DNA of 64,000 nucleotides from Synechocystis sp. PCC 7509 (GTDB taxonomy: Bacteria > Cyanobacteriota > Cyanobacteriia > Cyanobacteriales > Chroococcidiopsidaceae): positions 1,817,193 to 1,881,192 of the forward strand of contig NZ_ALVU02000001.1 in assembly GCF_000332075.2 (NCBI RefSeq). Direction: 5' to 3'. Below, one piece after another: positions 34,364-41,930 of this stretch. Below the pieces are notes generated by a model. That model was not told where the DNA came from and ran no database searches. It saw nothing but the letters and a program-made list of their open reading frames with translations. Made by a program: the position numbers and the translations under genes. How positions within the stretch are numbered: the first letter of the stretch is position 1; every line of letters starts with the position of its first letter.

Positions 34364-35083
34364 ATGGTTGCCCTATCAGAAAATAAAATTATTACCCCTG
34401 CAAAGGAATTTAAAAAAGTTGAACATCCTTTAAAACATAAGTATCCCAAAAGGAACGCCCACTACAGTTTTACCGATTACTTTCATTTTGAGGGCGATCG
34501 CGGCATAGTTACCGATTGGAACGAAAGCCGTAATACCTTCGCTAGTGAAGACTTTATTATTGGCTTAATTGAAGGCTTAGAAGAAGAAGTAGGCTCGGCT
34601 TCCGCCGTCGTTATGTACAATATCGGCTACCAGTGGGGAATGAGAGATGCTAAGTTTTTTCAACAGTGGTTTGAGCAAGAGTATAAGAAAAATATCCGCG
34701 AAGTAAATTCTGTTTTCATGTTAGAAGCTTGGTGGTGGCCCTTTACTGCTCAAGGTTGGGGAAACTGGGAAGTAGATATGAGCGAACATAAAAATGGATT
34801 TATGTTTGTCAATATCTTTGATTCGGCGGTAGCTAGAACTTTAGGCGACGTTGGTAAACCTGTATGCCATATTTACGCTGGCTTATTTGCTGGTTTTTTT
34901 AGCGATATCGTCAAAAAATCCTTGAGTTGCATTGAAATTCAGTGCTACTCAATGGGGGAAACCTACTGTAAATTCCTCCTTAGCAGCAAAGATCGAGTTG
35001 ATGCTGCCAATTTCTGGCACAACGAAGGTGCAACCGCAAGAGATATTGAAAAACGCTTGCGGGGTGGGGAGTTACTGCGATGA
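34364..35083 (+). CDS. V4R-domain protein (Slr0144-like), first gene of the PAP-type operon
   Basis: A 239-residue protein whose C-terminal half is a V4R (4-vinyl reductase) domain: PVCHIYAGLFAGFFSDIV, then CIEIQCYSMGETYCKFLL with the conserved cysteines. V4R domains bind small hydrophobic or tetrapyrrole ligands. By order it matches slr0144 of the Synechocystis slr0144-slr0152 operon, reported as needed for full photosystem II assembly (PAP operon). An 8-Trp-rich middle (EAWWWPFTAQGWGNWE) is unusual. The stop overlaps the next start (ATGA). Confidence 0.83.
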   Translation: MVALSENKIITPAKEFKKVEHPLKHKYPKRNAHYSFTDYFHFEGDRGIVTDWNESRNTFASEDFIIGLIEGLEEEVGSASAVVMYNIGYQWGMRDAKFFQQWFEQEYKKNIREVNSVFMLEAWWWPFTAQGWGNWEVDMSEHKNGFMFVNIFDSAVARTLGDVGKPVCHIYAGLFAGFFSDIVKKSLSCIEIQCYSMGETYCKFLLSSKDRVDAANFWHNEGATARDIEKRLRGGELLR

Positions 35084-35622
35084 AATGTTCAGCTTCCTTA
35101 TTGGGACTGAATGTAGCGGATTATTTTAACTTGTGTAATTGGCAGTTATTACCGCCGCCAAGTAATAACTTACCCAAACAAGCCAAAATCACTGCTCCTC
35201 ATTGCCCAACTGTTTTATCTGCCCTCAGCGTCAAAGATTTTTTTGAGACTTGTAATTGGCAGCTATTACCGCCAACCGAGCCAGAAAAAGACAACGATAG
35301 TACCTCCCCTCTGTCGCCGCCACAGGTTGAACACGATGTTCAAAATCCCATAGTCTTACGGCGCTTGACAGTAACAGAATTTTTTGGCTTGTGTAACTGG
35401 CACTCTTTACCTCTAAAAGTTATTACTCAACCTTTAGAGCCAGAATCGTCCTTAGAGCCGAAATCGCTGAAAACATGGCAAGTTCAAGCTTTTTTTCAAC
35501 GGATTTCTTGGGAAGGTAGTAGCCCAGAAATTGGCAGATTACCTCAAGCCTCAACGCTGTCAGAGTTAATTTCCCCAGCATCGGGAGAGATGAACTTAAA
35601 CGATTTATCCAACTTATTTTAG
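35080..35622 (+). CDS. CNW-repeat protein (Slr0145-like)
   Basis: A 180-residue protein built of four copies of a short motif: VADYFNLCNWQLLPP, VKDFFETCNWQLLPP, VTEFFGLCNWHSLP and a diverged VQAFFQRISWEGSSP. Variable Pro/Ser/Glu linkers separate them. The consensus is V-x-x-[FY]-F-x-x-C-N-W-x-x-L-P. No catalytic domain is visible, which suggests a multivalent peptide scaffold that docks several partners. It is translationally coupled to the V4R gene. The function in PSII assembly is known only at the operon level. Confidence 0.75.
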   Translation: MKCSASLLGLNVADYFNLCNWQLLPPPSNNLPKQAKITAPHCPTVLSALSVKDFFETCNWQLLPPTEPEKDNDSTSPLSPPQVEHDVQNPIVLRRLTVTEFFGLCNWHSLPLKVITQPLEPESSLEPKSLKTWQVQAFFQRISWEGSSPEIGRLPQASTLSELISPASGEMNLNDLSNLF

Positions 35623-35636
35623 AGAAACTTTGATTT

Positions 35637-36113
35637 ATGAATGTCAATTTACAATCTTTGCTCTACGACGCAGACGAGCGCTACTTAAAGTCTGGGGAAA
35701 TTGATACTTTTAAAAGTTACACAATATCTTTATCCCAACGTCTAGAAACTTACGAATTGCTGCGCGATAAAGAAATAGCCATTTTTCAACCTATAGCTAA
35801 CGGGCTTTTAGCAAGCTTTTCCGACCAACAACCGGATTTGGAGCGCAGTTTAAAAAACTGGTTGGCAGTTTTGCGTTATTGCGCGACTTCCATGCTACAA
35901 AATAACCCGGAATTTCTCGAACGACGACTTTTAGAATGGCTCACCGATATCGTCCGAGTTCACCAAACCCAAGCTATTGATAGCGCTATCTACAAAGGAC
36001 TACAAAAGCAATTACCCCAAATTCTTACCGATAAGCAATATTTATTATTGCAGCCATTTTTAGCTCAAGCGGCGGCTAGGCTCGTTACAGATTTAGCCCC
36101 CTCGTCCAGATAA
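35637..36113 (+). CDS. Phycobilisome-like globin protein without chromophore cysteine (Slr0146-like)
   Basis: A 158-residue helical protein with the phycobiliprotein-type globin layout (LLYDADERYLKSGEIDTFKS at the start, then helices ending LTDKQYLLLQPFLAQAAARL). The region aligned with the bilin site reads DLERSLKNWLAVLRYCATSM; the Cys of the C-x-R-D motif is missing, so bilin binding by the usual thioether is unlikely. It is the third gene of the PAP-type operon. The annotation is from fold pattern and position. Confidence 0.7.
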   Translation: MNVNLQSLLYDADERYLKSGEIDTFKSYTISLSQRLETYELLRDKEIAIFQPIANGLLASFSDQQPDLERSLKNWLAVLRYCATSMLQNNPEFLERRLLEWLTDIVRVHQTQAIDSAIYKGLQKQLPQILTDKQYLLLQPFLAQAAARLVTDLAPSSR

Positions 36114-36138
36114 CTAACCAATTAAGGAGAATGCCCAA

Positions 36139-36810
36139 ATGATTGCGATTGGTGATTTGCTCAAAGATCAACCTGTATTAGGCAATTACTTTGCCCCCGA
36201 TGCTTATTTAAGTGGCGATTTTGAATCAGGACTAATTGAAAACCGTAGAGGCGATCGCCTTTTAGCTTTACCAGAAACCTTAATTGAAGGCATTTATGCC
36301 GCCTTAGACGAAGAATTAGGCAGCGCTAGTGGAATAGTTTTGTTTAATTGCGGTCGTTGGTGGGGTAAAAACTTCTATATCCGTTTTGCTGAAGAAGTTA
36401 GCGAATATTACCATAAATCCCTTGCGGAAATGGAAATGGTCGAACTGCTCCAATGTCTCAAACAATGCTGGAAAACTCACGGTTGGGGTACTTTTGACTT
36501 GGATCTTGACTACTATCAGCAAGGCTTTTTGGTCGTTCAAAACTACAACTCTCCCTTTGCCGAAGCTGCGCCAGTAAGCGATCGCCCGGTTTGTTTTCTC
36601 GAAGCAGGCATTCTCAGCGCTTTTTTTAGCCAACTTACCGGGAAACAACTGCATTGCGTGCAAACTTCCTGCGAATCTTTGGGCGCTGATTGTAACTACT
36701 TTATTTTAGGCTTGAGCGATCGCCTCAAAGCGGTAGAAGGATGGTTATCGGAAAATCAAGACCATCAAACCATTGTCGAACGCCTAAAAACCAGTAAAGC
36801 TGCTTATTAA
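36139..36810 (+). CDS. V4R-domain protein (Slr0147-like)
   Basis: A second V4R protein, 223 residues. It parallels the first gene: EGIYAALDEELGSASGIVLF, a Trp-containing middle (KTHGWGTFDLDLDYY), and the V4R end PVCFLEAGILSAFFSQLTGK followed by CVQTSCESLGADCNYFIL. The cysteines of the V4R core are kept. It has a good ribosome site (AAGGAGA). The two V4R proteins may form a heteromer; this is inference. Confidence 0.82.
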   Translation: MIAIGDLLKDQPVLGNYFAPDAYLSGDFESGLIENRRGDRLLALPETLIEGIYAALDEELGSASGIVLFNCGRWWGKNFYIRFAEEVSEYYHKSLAEMEMVELLQCLKQCWKTHGWGTFDLDLDYYQQGFLVVQNYNSPFAEAAPVSDRPVCFLEAGILSAFFSQLTGKQLHCVQTSCESLGADCNYFILGLSDRLKAVEGWLSENQDHQTIVERLKTSKAAY

Positions 36811-36833
36811 TCTTTTCATCAAGCTCAAAAAAC

Positions 36834-37316
36834 ATGGCTAAAACCATTAAGTTAGAACCAATTTCTCAAGAAACCGTTGTCCAAACTAATGCCAACATTC
36901 TCTCGGCGCTACTCGACAACGAACTAGATATTTTGCATGATTGCAACGGTCGCGGGATGTGTTCTACCTGTCACGTTTACATCAAAAGCGGGATGGAGAG
37001 CCTTTCACCAATGAACCGCCGCGAACAAAGGACGTTAGAAGTAATTACCACCACTAACACCAATTCTCGCCTTGCTTGTCAAGCAAGAGTTATGGGTGAA
37101 GGGGTAGTAGTGGAATTACCAACCGGAACTTATGTAACGGCGATTACAGATACGGAGTCTTTAATTGGTACTCGCGCCGAGCAAAATATCTTACACCCTA
37201 TTACCAGCAAAGTTTTAGTCGAAGCTGGCAAATTAATTACGCGCTCGATGATTAGTCAGCTTAACGATACTCGTTCTCAAGTTAGCGATTACCTTGCTCG
37301 TACCACCGATACTTAA
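36834..37316 (+). CDS. Plant-type 2Fe-2S ferredoxin-like protein (Slr0148-like)
   Basis: A 160-residue protein with a ferredoxin fold in its first 100 residues. Cysteines 37, 43, 46 and 82 (LHDCNGRGMCSTCHVYI and RLACQARV) form the C-x5-C-x2-C...C pattern. It therefore resembles adrenodoxin-like/ISC-type ferredoxins more than photosynthetic PetF (C-x4-C-x2-C). The extra 60 C-terminal residues have no recognised domain. It gives the operon a redox partner. Confidence 0.85.
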   Translation: MAKTIKLEPISQETVVQTNANILSALLDNELDILHDCNGRGMCSTCHVYIKSGMESLSPMNRREQRTLEVITTTNTNSRLACQARVMGEGVVVELPTGTYVTAITDTESLIGTRAEQNILHPITSKVLVEAGKLITRSMISQLNDTRSQVSDYLARTTDT

Positions 37317-37334
37317 AATCCACTAATTACCAAA

Positions 37335-37805
37335 ATGTTAAAACAACTAGCCCGTCTAAGCAACGAAACCGAAGGACGTTACGCCTCTAGTGCCGAACTC
37401 CAATTTATCAAAGACTATATTGAGTCGGTAGATACGCGCATTAGTGCTTACGAAAAAATTCAAGTTGCCGAAGCCGAAATTGTTAGCAAAGTAGCAGAAG
37501 CTAGAAGTGCGGCAGAACCTGAATTGTTTGCCAAGGTTTCCCAAGTTGACGGTACTTCGGTATGTCAGCGCGACTTTACTAATATTTTGCGCCACTCTGC
37601 TTCGGCTTTATTATTTGACGATCGCGATCGGATGCCGGAAAACTTTTTACTTTGGTACAAAACCATTGTGCGGACTTTTAGCTACGATCGCGCTGCGGGT
37701 GTAACTTATAAGCTTATTCAAGAGGTAGCCCAAGATTACCTTACTCCTGAAGAAACAGCTTTATTCAATCCAATTTTACAACTCAACCAAGTTGTCCTTG
37801 GTTGA
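37335..37805 (+). CDS. Phycobilisome-like globin with a C-x-R-D motif (Slr0149-like)
   Basis: A 156-residue protein of the phycobilisome globin superfamily. The region TSVCQRDFTNILRHSASALL lines up with the chromophore site of allophycocyanin and phycocyanin (C-x-R-D followed by an LR-rich helix). Cys77, Arg79 and Asp80 are retained, so covalent bilin attachment is chemically possible. The helical start LSNETEGRYASSAELQFIKD is also typical. It is the sixth gene of the PAP-type operon. Confidence 0.75.
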   Translation: MLKQLARLSNETEGRYASSAELQFIKDYIESVDTRISAYEKIQVAEAEIVSKVAEARSAAEPELFAKVSQVDGTSVCQRDFTNILRHSASALLFDDRDRMPENFLLWYKTIVRTFSYDRAAGVTYKLIQEVAQDYLTPEETALFNPILQLNQVVLG

Positions 37806-37847
37806 AAAGTTTTGTCGCCATTTATTTATAGGAGATACTTTAACGTT

Positions 37848-38858
37848 ATGCAATCAAACTTAAATACAAAAGATCGCGCTTGGCTAGACATGGTAGAAAC
37901 CGTCTCTGTAGTTGGTTCTATTGGTGGTTCTATCGCCTCTATTTTTATCAACCAGGCGGCTTTGGCTGCGATACCTTTATCTATTACCGTTATGCTGAAT
38001 TTGGTAAATCGCAGATCAATGTTAGAAGCGGCAGCTAAGAATAATTCTAGTGCGATCGCCCAAATTATGCCCGCAGTGGAGACAAATAGCCAGCAACTCA
38101 GCCAATTACAGCAGCAAGTTAAAAGTGATGTTCAAGAACATTCCCAGCAACTCCAAAGTGCCATACTTCAAGCGCAAAACGAAACTCAAGACAAACTTAC
38201 AGCTATTGACTTACAGCTAACCCAATCAAATAGGGATTTTAGCCAACTTAAAAGCGATAGCCAAGAATACACCGAGATATTGCAAACAAATCAGCTAGCG
38301 ATCGCCGAACTATTGCAAAGTAAAGCTGAAGCTCAAATTATTGTTGATTCTGTAGCCGCACAACTGGCAGAAATCCAAGAGATTATTCCTAGCTTAATTG
38401 AAGGCAACAGTAACTTGATGGAGTATGCCAAACTTCAAACCTTGTATGAGGAGCAAATGGAAATTGTCAGAAAAGTAGGTTATTTGCGAGAAATTGATAC
38501 TTCTACTCAAGCAATTAGGATTACTCCCTACGATCCTGATGCTTACTACAAGCGAGGTGTTAGCTACCAAGCACTAGGAGACACTCAAGGCAGCATTGGC
38601 GACTTTACCGAAGCTATCAAACTCAACCCTAGCCATGCTTCAGCTTATTACAGTCGTGGTTTGGCTCATATTGAGCTAGGTAACAAAAAAAGAGCCGTTC
38701 AAGATTTACGAGAAGCTGCCAAACTATTTTTTGATATTGGAGATATTACCAGCTACCAAAAGGCAAAAGATGCTAGTAAGCAGATTCACGAGCTACATTC
38801 ATCGGTTAGCAATGAAGAAGATAGCCAACAAGTTGCTGTTGGTAGCCTATTTGCCTAA
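37848..38858 (+). CDS. Membrane-anchored coiled-coil TPR protein (Slr0151-like)
   Basis: About 336 residues. A hydrophobic hairpin (GSIGGSIASIFINQAALAAI, about residues 18-50) is followed by a long Gln/Ser-rich coiled coil (about 60-190) and two or three TPRs (AYYKRGVSYQALGDTQGSIG, SAYYSRGLAHIELGNKKRAV). Slr0151 in Synechocystis is linked to thylakoid and PSII repair. I start at ATG 37848, with GGAGAT upstream; the in-frame TTG at 37812 is less likely. In Synechocystis a petF-like gene (slr0150) precedes it; none is present here. Confidence 0.82.
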   Translation: MQSNLNTKDRAWLDMVETVSVVGSIGGSIASIFINQAALAAIPLSITVMLNLVNRRSMLEAAAKNNSSAIAQIMPAVETNSQQLSQLQQQVKSDVQEHSQQLQSAILQAQNETQDKLTAIDLQLTQSNRDFSQLKSDSQEYTEILQTNQLAIAELLQSKAEAQIIVDSVAAQLAEIQEIIPSLIEGNSNLMEYAKLQTLYEEQMEIVRKVGYLREIDTSTQAIRITPYDPDAYYKRGVSYQALGDTQGSIGDFTEAIKLNPSHASAYYSRGLAHIELGNKKRAVQDLREAAKLFFDIGDITSYQKAKDASKQIHELHSSVSNEEDSQQVAVGSLFA

Positions 38859-38931
38859 GCCTTGCTGGTGAAGCGTAGTTTTATTTACCTTCAGTGCAAA
38901 TTATTACGTTTCATCAGTAACCCAATTTAGT

Positions 38932-39816
38932 ATGAACAACGAACCTAGTAAATACAAACAACCCGAATCTAAATATTGCAATTTAGAGCTAGTAGGACAA
39001 GGACAATTTGGGCGGGTTTTTCGAGCTACTCATAAAATAAGCGGACAAGTAGTTGCGCTTAAAGAATTAGAAAAAACTCGCTTCCCCACTGCGAAGTTTT
39101 TACGAGAAATACACTTTTTGCTTAGTTTACAGCATCCTAATGTTGTTACTTTTCAAGGTTTAGAACATACCTCAACTGGCAGGTATTTAGTCATGGATTA
39201 TTGTGAGGGAGGTAATTTACGCAGTTTAATGAACTTGGAAGGAAAACTGAGTTTATCTTTGAGCTTAAAGTTGGTTATTGATATTCTTGCCGGATTGGAT
39301 CATATTCATAGCTGCAAGATTATTCACCGAGATATTAAACCAGAAAATATTTTGCTCAGTGTAGATACCACAGGTTGGATAGCTCGTGTTTCTGACTTTG
39401 GGATGTCTCGGCTCAATCACGAACTTTGCTCCGATAAGCAGGACGATTGTGCGGGTTCTCCTGCTTATATGGCTCCAGAGCGCTTTTATGGTCAGTATTC
39501 GCCAGCTTCTGACATCTATGCTGTGGGGGTCTTACTGTTTGAGTTAGTAGTAGGTTTGCGTCCCTTTTCTGGCTTACCTGGCGAACTATTGAAAGCTCAT
39601 ATAAATCAAGCATTGATACTTCCAGAAACCGTGCCTTTTTTGTTGCGCTCTACTATTACTAAAGCTATGCAAAAGCTACCATCTCATCGCTTTAAGTCGG
39701 CAATAGAAATGTTAAAATCTGTACAATTGGCGGCGCAAGTAGAAGTAACAAATACTAGCTTGACTCCAACAAAATCTCTATTTGATTTAACTTTTTCTAG
39801 TATAGAAATCGGCTAG
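38932..39816 (+). CDS. spkG: Ser/Thr protein kinase SpkG-like (Slr0152-like)
   Basis: A 294-residue kinase consisting of little more than the catalytic domain. All key residues are kept: glycine loop GQGQFG, Lys44 (VALKEL), Glu59, HRDIKPEN with Asp134, DFG with Asp155, and the APE of the activation loop. There is no transmembrane segment. It ends the PAP-type operon, as slr0152 (spkG) does in Synechocystis. Its likely targets are photosynthesis proteins, by inference from position. Confidence 0.88.
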   Translation: MNNEPSKYKQPESKYCNLELVGQGQFGRVFRATHKISGQVVALKELEKTRFPTAKFLREIHFLLSLQHPNVVTFQGLEHTSTGRYLVMDYCEGGNLRSLMNLEGKLSLSLSLKLVIDILAGLDHIHSCKIIHRDIKPENILLSVDTTGWIARVSDFGMSRLNHELCSDKQDDCAGSPAYMAPERFYGQYSPASDIYAVGVLLFELVVGLRPFSGLPGELLKAHINQALILPETVPFLLRSTITKAMQKLPSHRFKSAIEMLKSVQLAAQVEVTNTSLTPTKSLFDLTFSSIEIG

Positions 39817-39867
39817 TTTTAAATTATGTTGTCTATAGAGTTTTTTATTTTAATATACATTAACTAA

Positions 39868-40620
39868 ATGCTGGTACGTCTGGCTACCAAAAATATGAAT
39901 TTATCTTTTTCAACTTGTTATTATATCCGCAAAATACTTTTACAAAATTCTAAAGATTTGCAATGGACAATAGAGCAAAATAATGGTTTTTGCATGAATT
40001 CTTCTGAAAATTTAAAGCAACTTTTAGATAGTGTATATTTGGAAGACATTTTAGAACAGCTTTTACAACGGTTATATAGTGAAGAACACGAAGTGAGCAT
40101 CAAAATACAGCAACTAGAAGCTTTGTGTTTAGCTCACCAAAAAATTGTCGAAAAAACCCTTGTCCAATCCCAAGAACTACTAAATATCCAACAGCAAATA
40201 TTTTTGCTTTTAGGTTTTAAAAGAATTGAAGTTAAAATTGCCGAAATAGTTAATGCTGCTAACCAGCTTAGTAAATATAGTAGCAACTACTTAGGAACAA
40301 AACTAACTATAAATAATTGGCAATCAAATCGCCCTGGTACTGATTGGCTAAACAATTTTTTTGTTGATTCCTCGGCAAAATTTACTTTTTCGGGGACAAT
40401 AGCTGAAGAAGTAGAAAGTTTTGAACAACTGCAATGGATACATAAGTGGGTTACAGCTTTTGTTGAACAACACACTAAAACTTTTCGGGATTTCCCTCAA
40501 ACTATTGAGCAAAAAAAACTGGGTGAAGTAAAAAAAGGTTTACTATTAAATCGTGTTGGTGCTTACTCGGCTTGGTTAAATGTAGATACAAGACCGATAC
40601 CAAAAACCCTTGTTTTTTAA
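39868..40620 (+). CDS. Helical protein of unknown function downstream of spkG
   Basis: A 250-residue protein without recognised domains. A long helical region (about 55-130; LEDILEQLLQRLYSEEHEVS, then KIQQLEALCLAHQKIVE) has coiled-coil character. The second half contains KLTINNWQSNRPGTDWLNNF and a Lys-rich stretch. There is no signal peptide. The gap after spkG is 51 bp with no clear terminator, so it may belong to the same transcript. ATG 39868 is the first start; ATG 39895 is an alternative. Confidence 0.6.
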   Translation: MLVRLATKNMNLSFSTCYYIRKILLQNSKDLQWTIEQNNGFCMNSSENLKQLLDSVYLEDILEQLLQRLYSEEHEVSIKIQQLEALCLAHQKIVEKTLVQSQELLNIQQQIFLLLGFKRIEVKIAEIVNAANQLSKYSSNYLGTKLTINNWQSNRPGTDWLNNFFVDSSAKFTFSGTIAEEVESFEQLQWIHKWVTAFVEQHTKTFRDFPQTIEQKKLGEVKKGLLLNRVGAYSAWLNVDTRPIPKTLVF

Positions 40621-40705
40621 ATAGTGATTAAATTGCCGCCTGAGTTTCGATCCGACGGCGGCTAAATCCCAAAACGCGGCGCTAAAGCTAGTTCGCAATT
40701 ATTTA

Positions 40706-40903
40706 TTGCAGGAAAATCAATTTTATATCTCTCAAATAAATAATCATAGCGAAGCGCTATTATTTCGGTTCTATGGTCAAGAAATAGCGTTGCAGTCAGG
40801 AATGGGAGTAAGTACAAATATTAAAGTGCGATCGCGAACATTAATGAGTATCTTTACTGACTTATTTGCTAAAAACGCTAAAAACTTTAAGTTTATTCAC
40901 TAA
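40706..40903 (+). other. Possible small ORF or gene remnant
   Basis: The frame is open from 40628 to 40903 and reads like protein (KLVRNYLLQENQFYISQINN, then LFRFYGQEIALQ). It has no ATG at its beginning, only TTG 40706 and no clear ribosome site. ATAGCG-AAG-CGCTAT, a palindromic repeat-like piece, lies inside. It may be the 3' remnant of a gene or a chance frame. Confidence 0.25.
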
Positions 40904-40939
40904 CAATTACCAATCCACAAATTTATGGACTGGTAATGA

Positions 40940-41827
40940 TTACGGTGTGGGAGCAGGATTCACGGCGGGTGGTGACGCGGGGAGTTCTTGCAAAGTAGAA
41001 CGAATGCGAGGAGCCGCTAACAATTTTTTGGTATCGTCTAGTAACCGAGTTCCCCACAGGTTTTGTTTGAGAAACTCCAAATCGCCGTAGCGACTATCTA
41101 TTTTTAAAGCCGCAACTCCTGCGGCTAAACCGCGCTGCAAGTCGCCTTGAGCGTAAAGAGCTACAGCTATAGCTAGTTGAGGTTCGGCGGCTTGCTTATC
41201 AATTTTTAGGGCATTTTGCCAAGAAGCGATCGCCCCTGGAGTATCTCCTTGCTCGTACTTGATCAAACCGATATTATTAATTGCTGGCCAAAATTTTTTA
41301 TTTCCGGCTACGGCTTTATCATATTGAGAAATTGCCTCCGCCAAACGATTGAGCTTGTAGTAAGAATTACCCAAATCAAACAAAGCCTCTGGATCGTTGG
41401 GCTTGAGTGTTAAGCCTGCTAAGATATTGTCCACCGCCGCTTGGTACTGTTCTTGTCCAAAATTTGCCGAACCTAAAGCAAACAAAATTGCTGGATTTTT
41501 GGGATCTAAAGATTTTGCTTGTTGTAAAGGAGCAACAGCTTCGGTGAACTTATTGGTTTGCAAATACAAACCACCTAATAACAGCCACGATTGGTAACTT
41601 TTGGGTGCTAATTGAGTTGCTAATCTTGCTCGTGGTAAAGCTAATTCGTATTGTTGAAACTGTGCTAATTGCGCTGCTTCTTGGGCTAAACTTAAGCCTT
41701 GCTTTTCTAATTCTGCGCTATTGAGTTGCACGTTATAGGGAATAAGAGCTTGTCCGTTTGCTGGTAAACTTACTCCCCAACCACCAATCATAACCAGTAA
41801 TGATAACCAATAATTCCGATTCGGCAC
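40940..41827 (-). CDS. Exported TPR-repeat protein
   Basis: A 295-residue protein with a signal peptide (WLSLLVMIGGWGVSLPANGQA, cut near residue 26). It then has about six TPR units, for example SYQSWLLLGGLYLQTNKFTE, NPAILFALGSANFGQEQYQA and DPEALFDLGNSYYKLNRLAE. A Pro-rich end follows. TPR proteins of this kind in the periplasm or thylakoid lumen act as assembly platforms. No partner is apparent. It is convergent with the uncertain small frame at 40706. Confidence 0.8.
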   Translation of the reverse strand: MPNRNYWLSLLVMIGGWGVSLPANGQALIPYNVQLNSAELEKQGLSLAQEAAQLAQFQQYELALPRARLATQLAPKSYQSWLLLGGLYLQTNKFTEAVAPLQQAKSLDPKNPAILFALGSANFGQEQYQAAVDNILAGLTLKPNDPEALFDLGNSYYKLNRLAEAISQYDKAVAGNKKFWPAINNIGLIKYEQGDTPGAIASWQNALKIDKQAAEPQLAIAVALYAQGDLQRGLAAGVAALKIDSRYGDLEFLKQNLWGTRLLDDTKKLLAAPRIRSTLQELPASPPAVNPAPTP

Positions 41828-41930
41828 AAAAACGCCTCAACCAACTTTAGTAAATATTTTGATCTTTATAGGGATTATGACACTAAATTATGCCGATTAA
41901 GCGTAACACTTCTTTGTATACTCACATTAT

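Noticed and set aside
40640-40668. GCCGCC...GGCGGC hairpin with TTTCGATCC considered as part of a tRNA
   Set aside because: No acceptor stem, anticodon arm or T-loop can be drawn around it.
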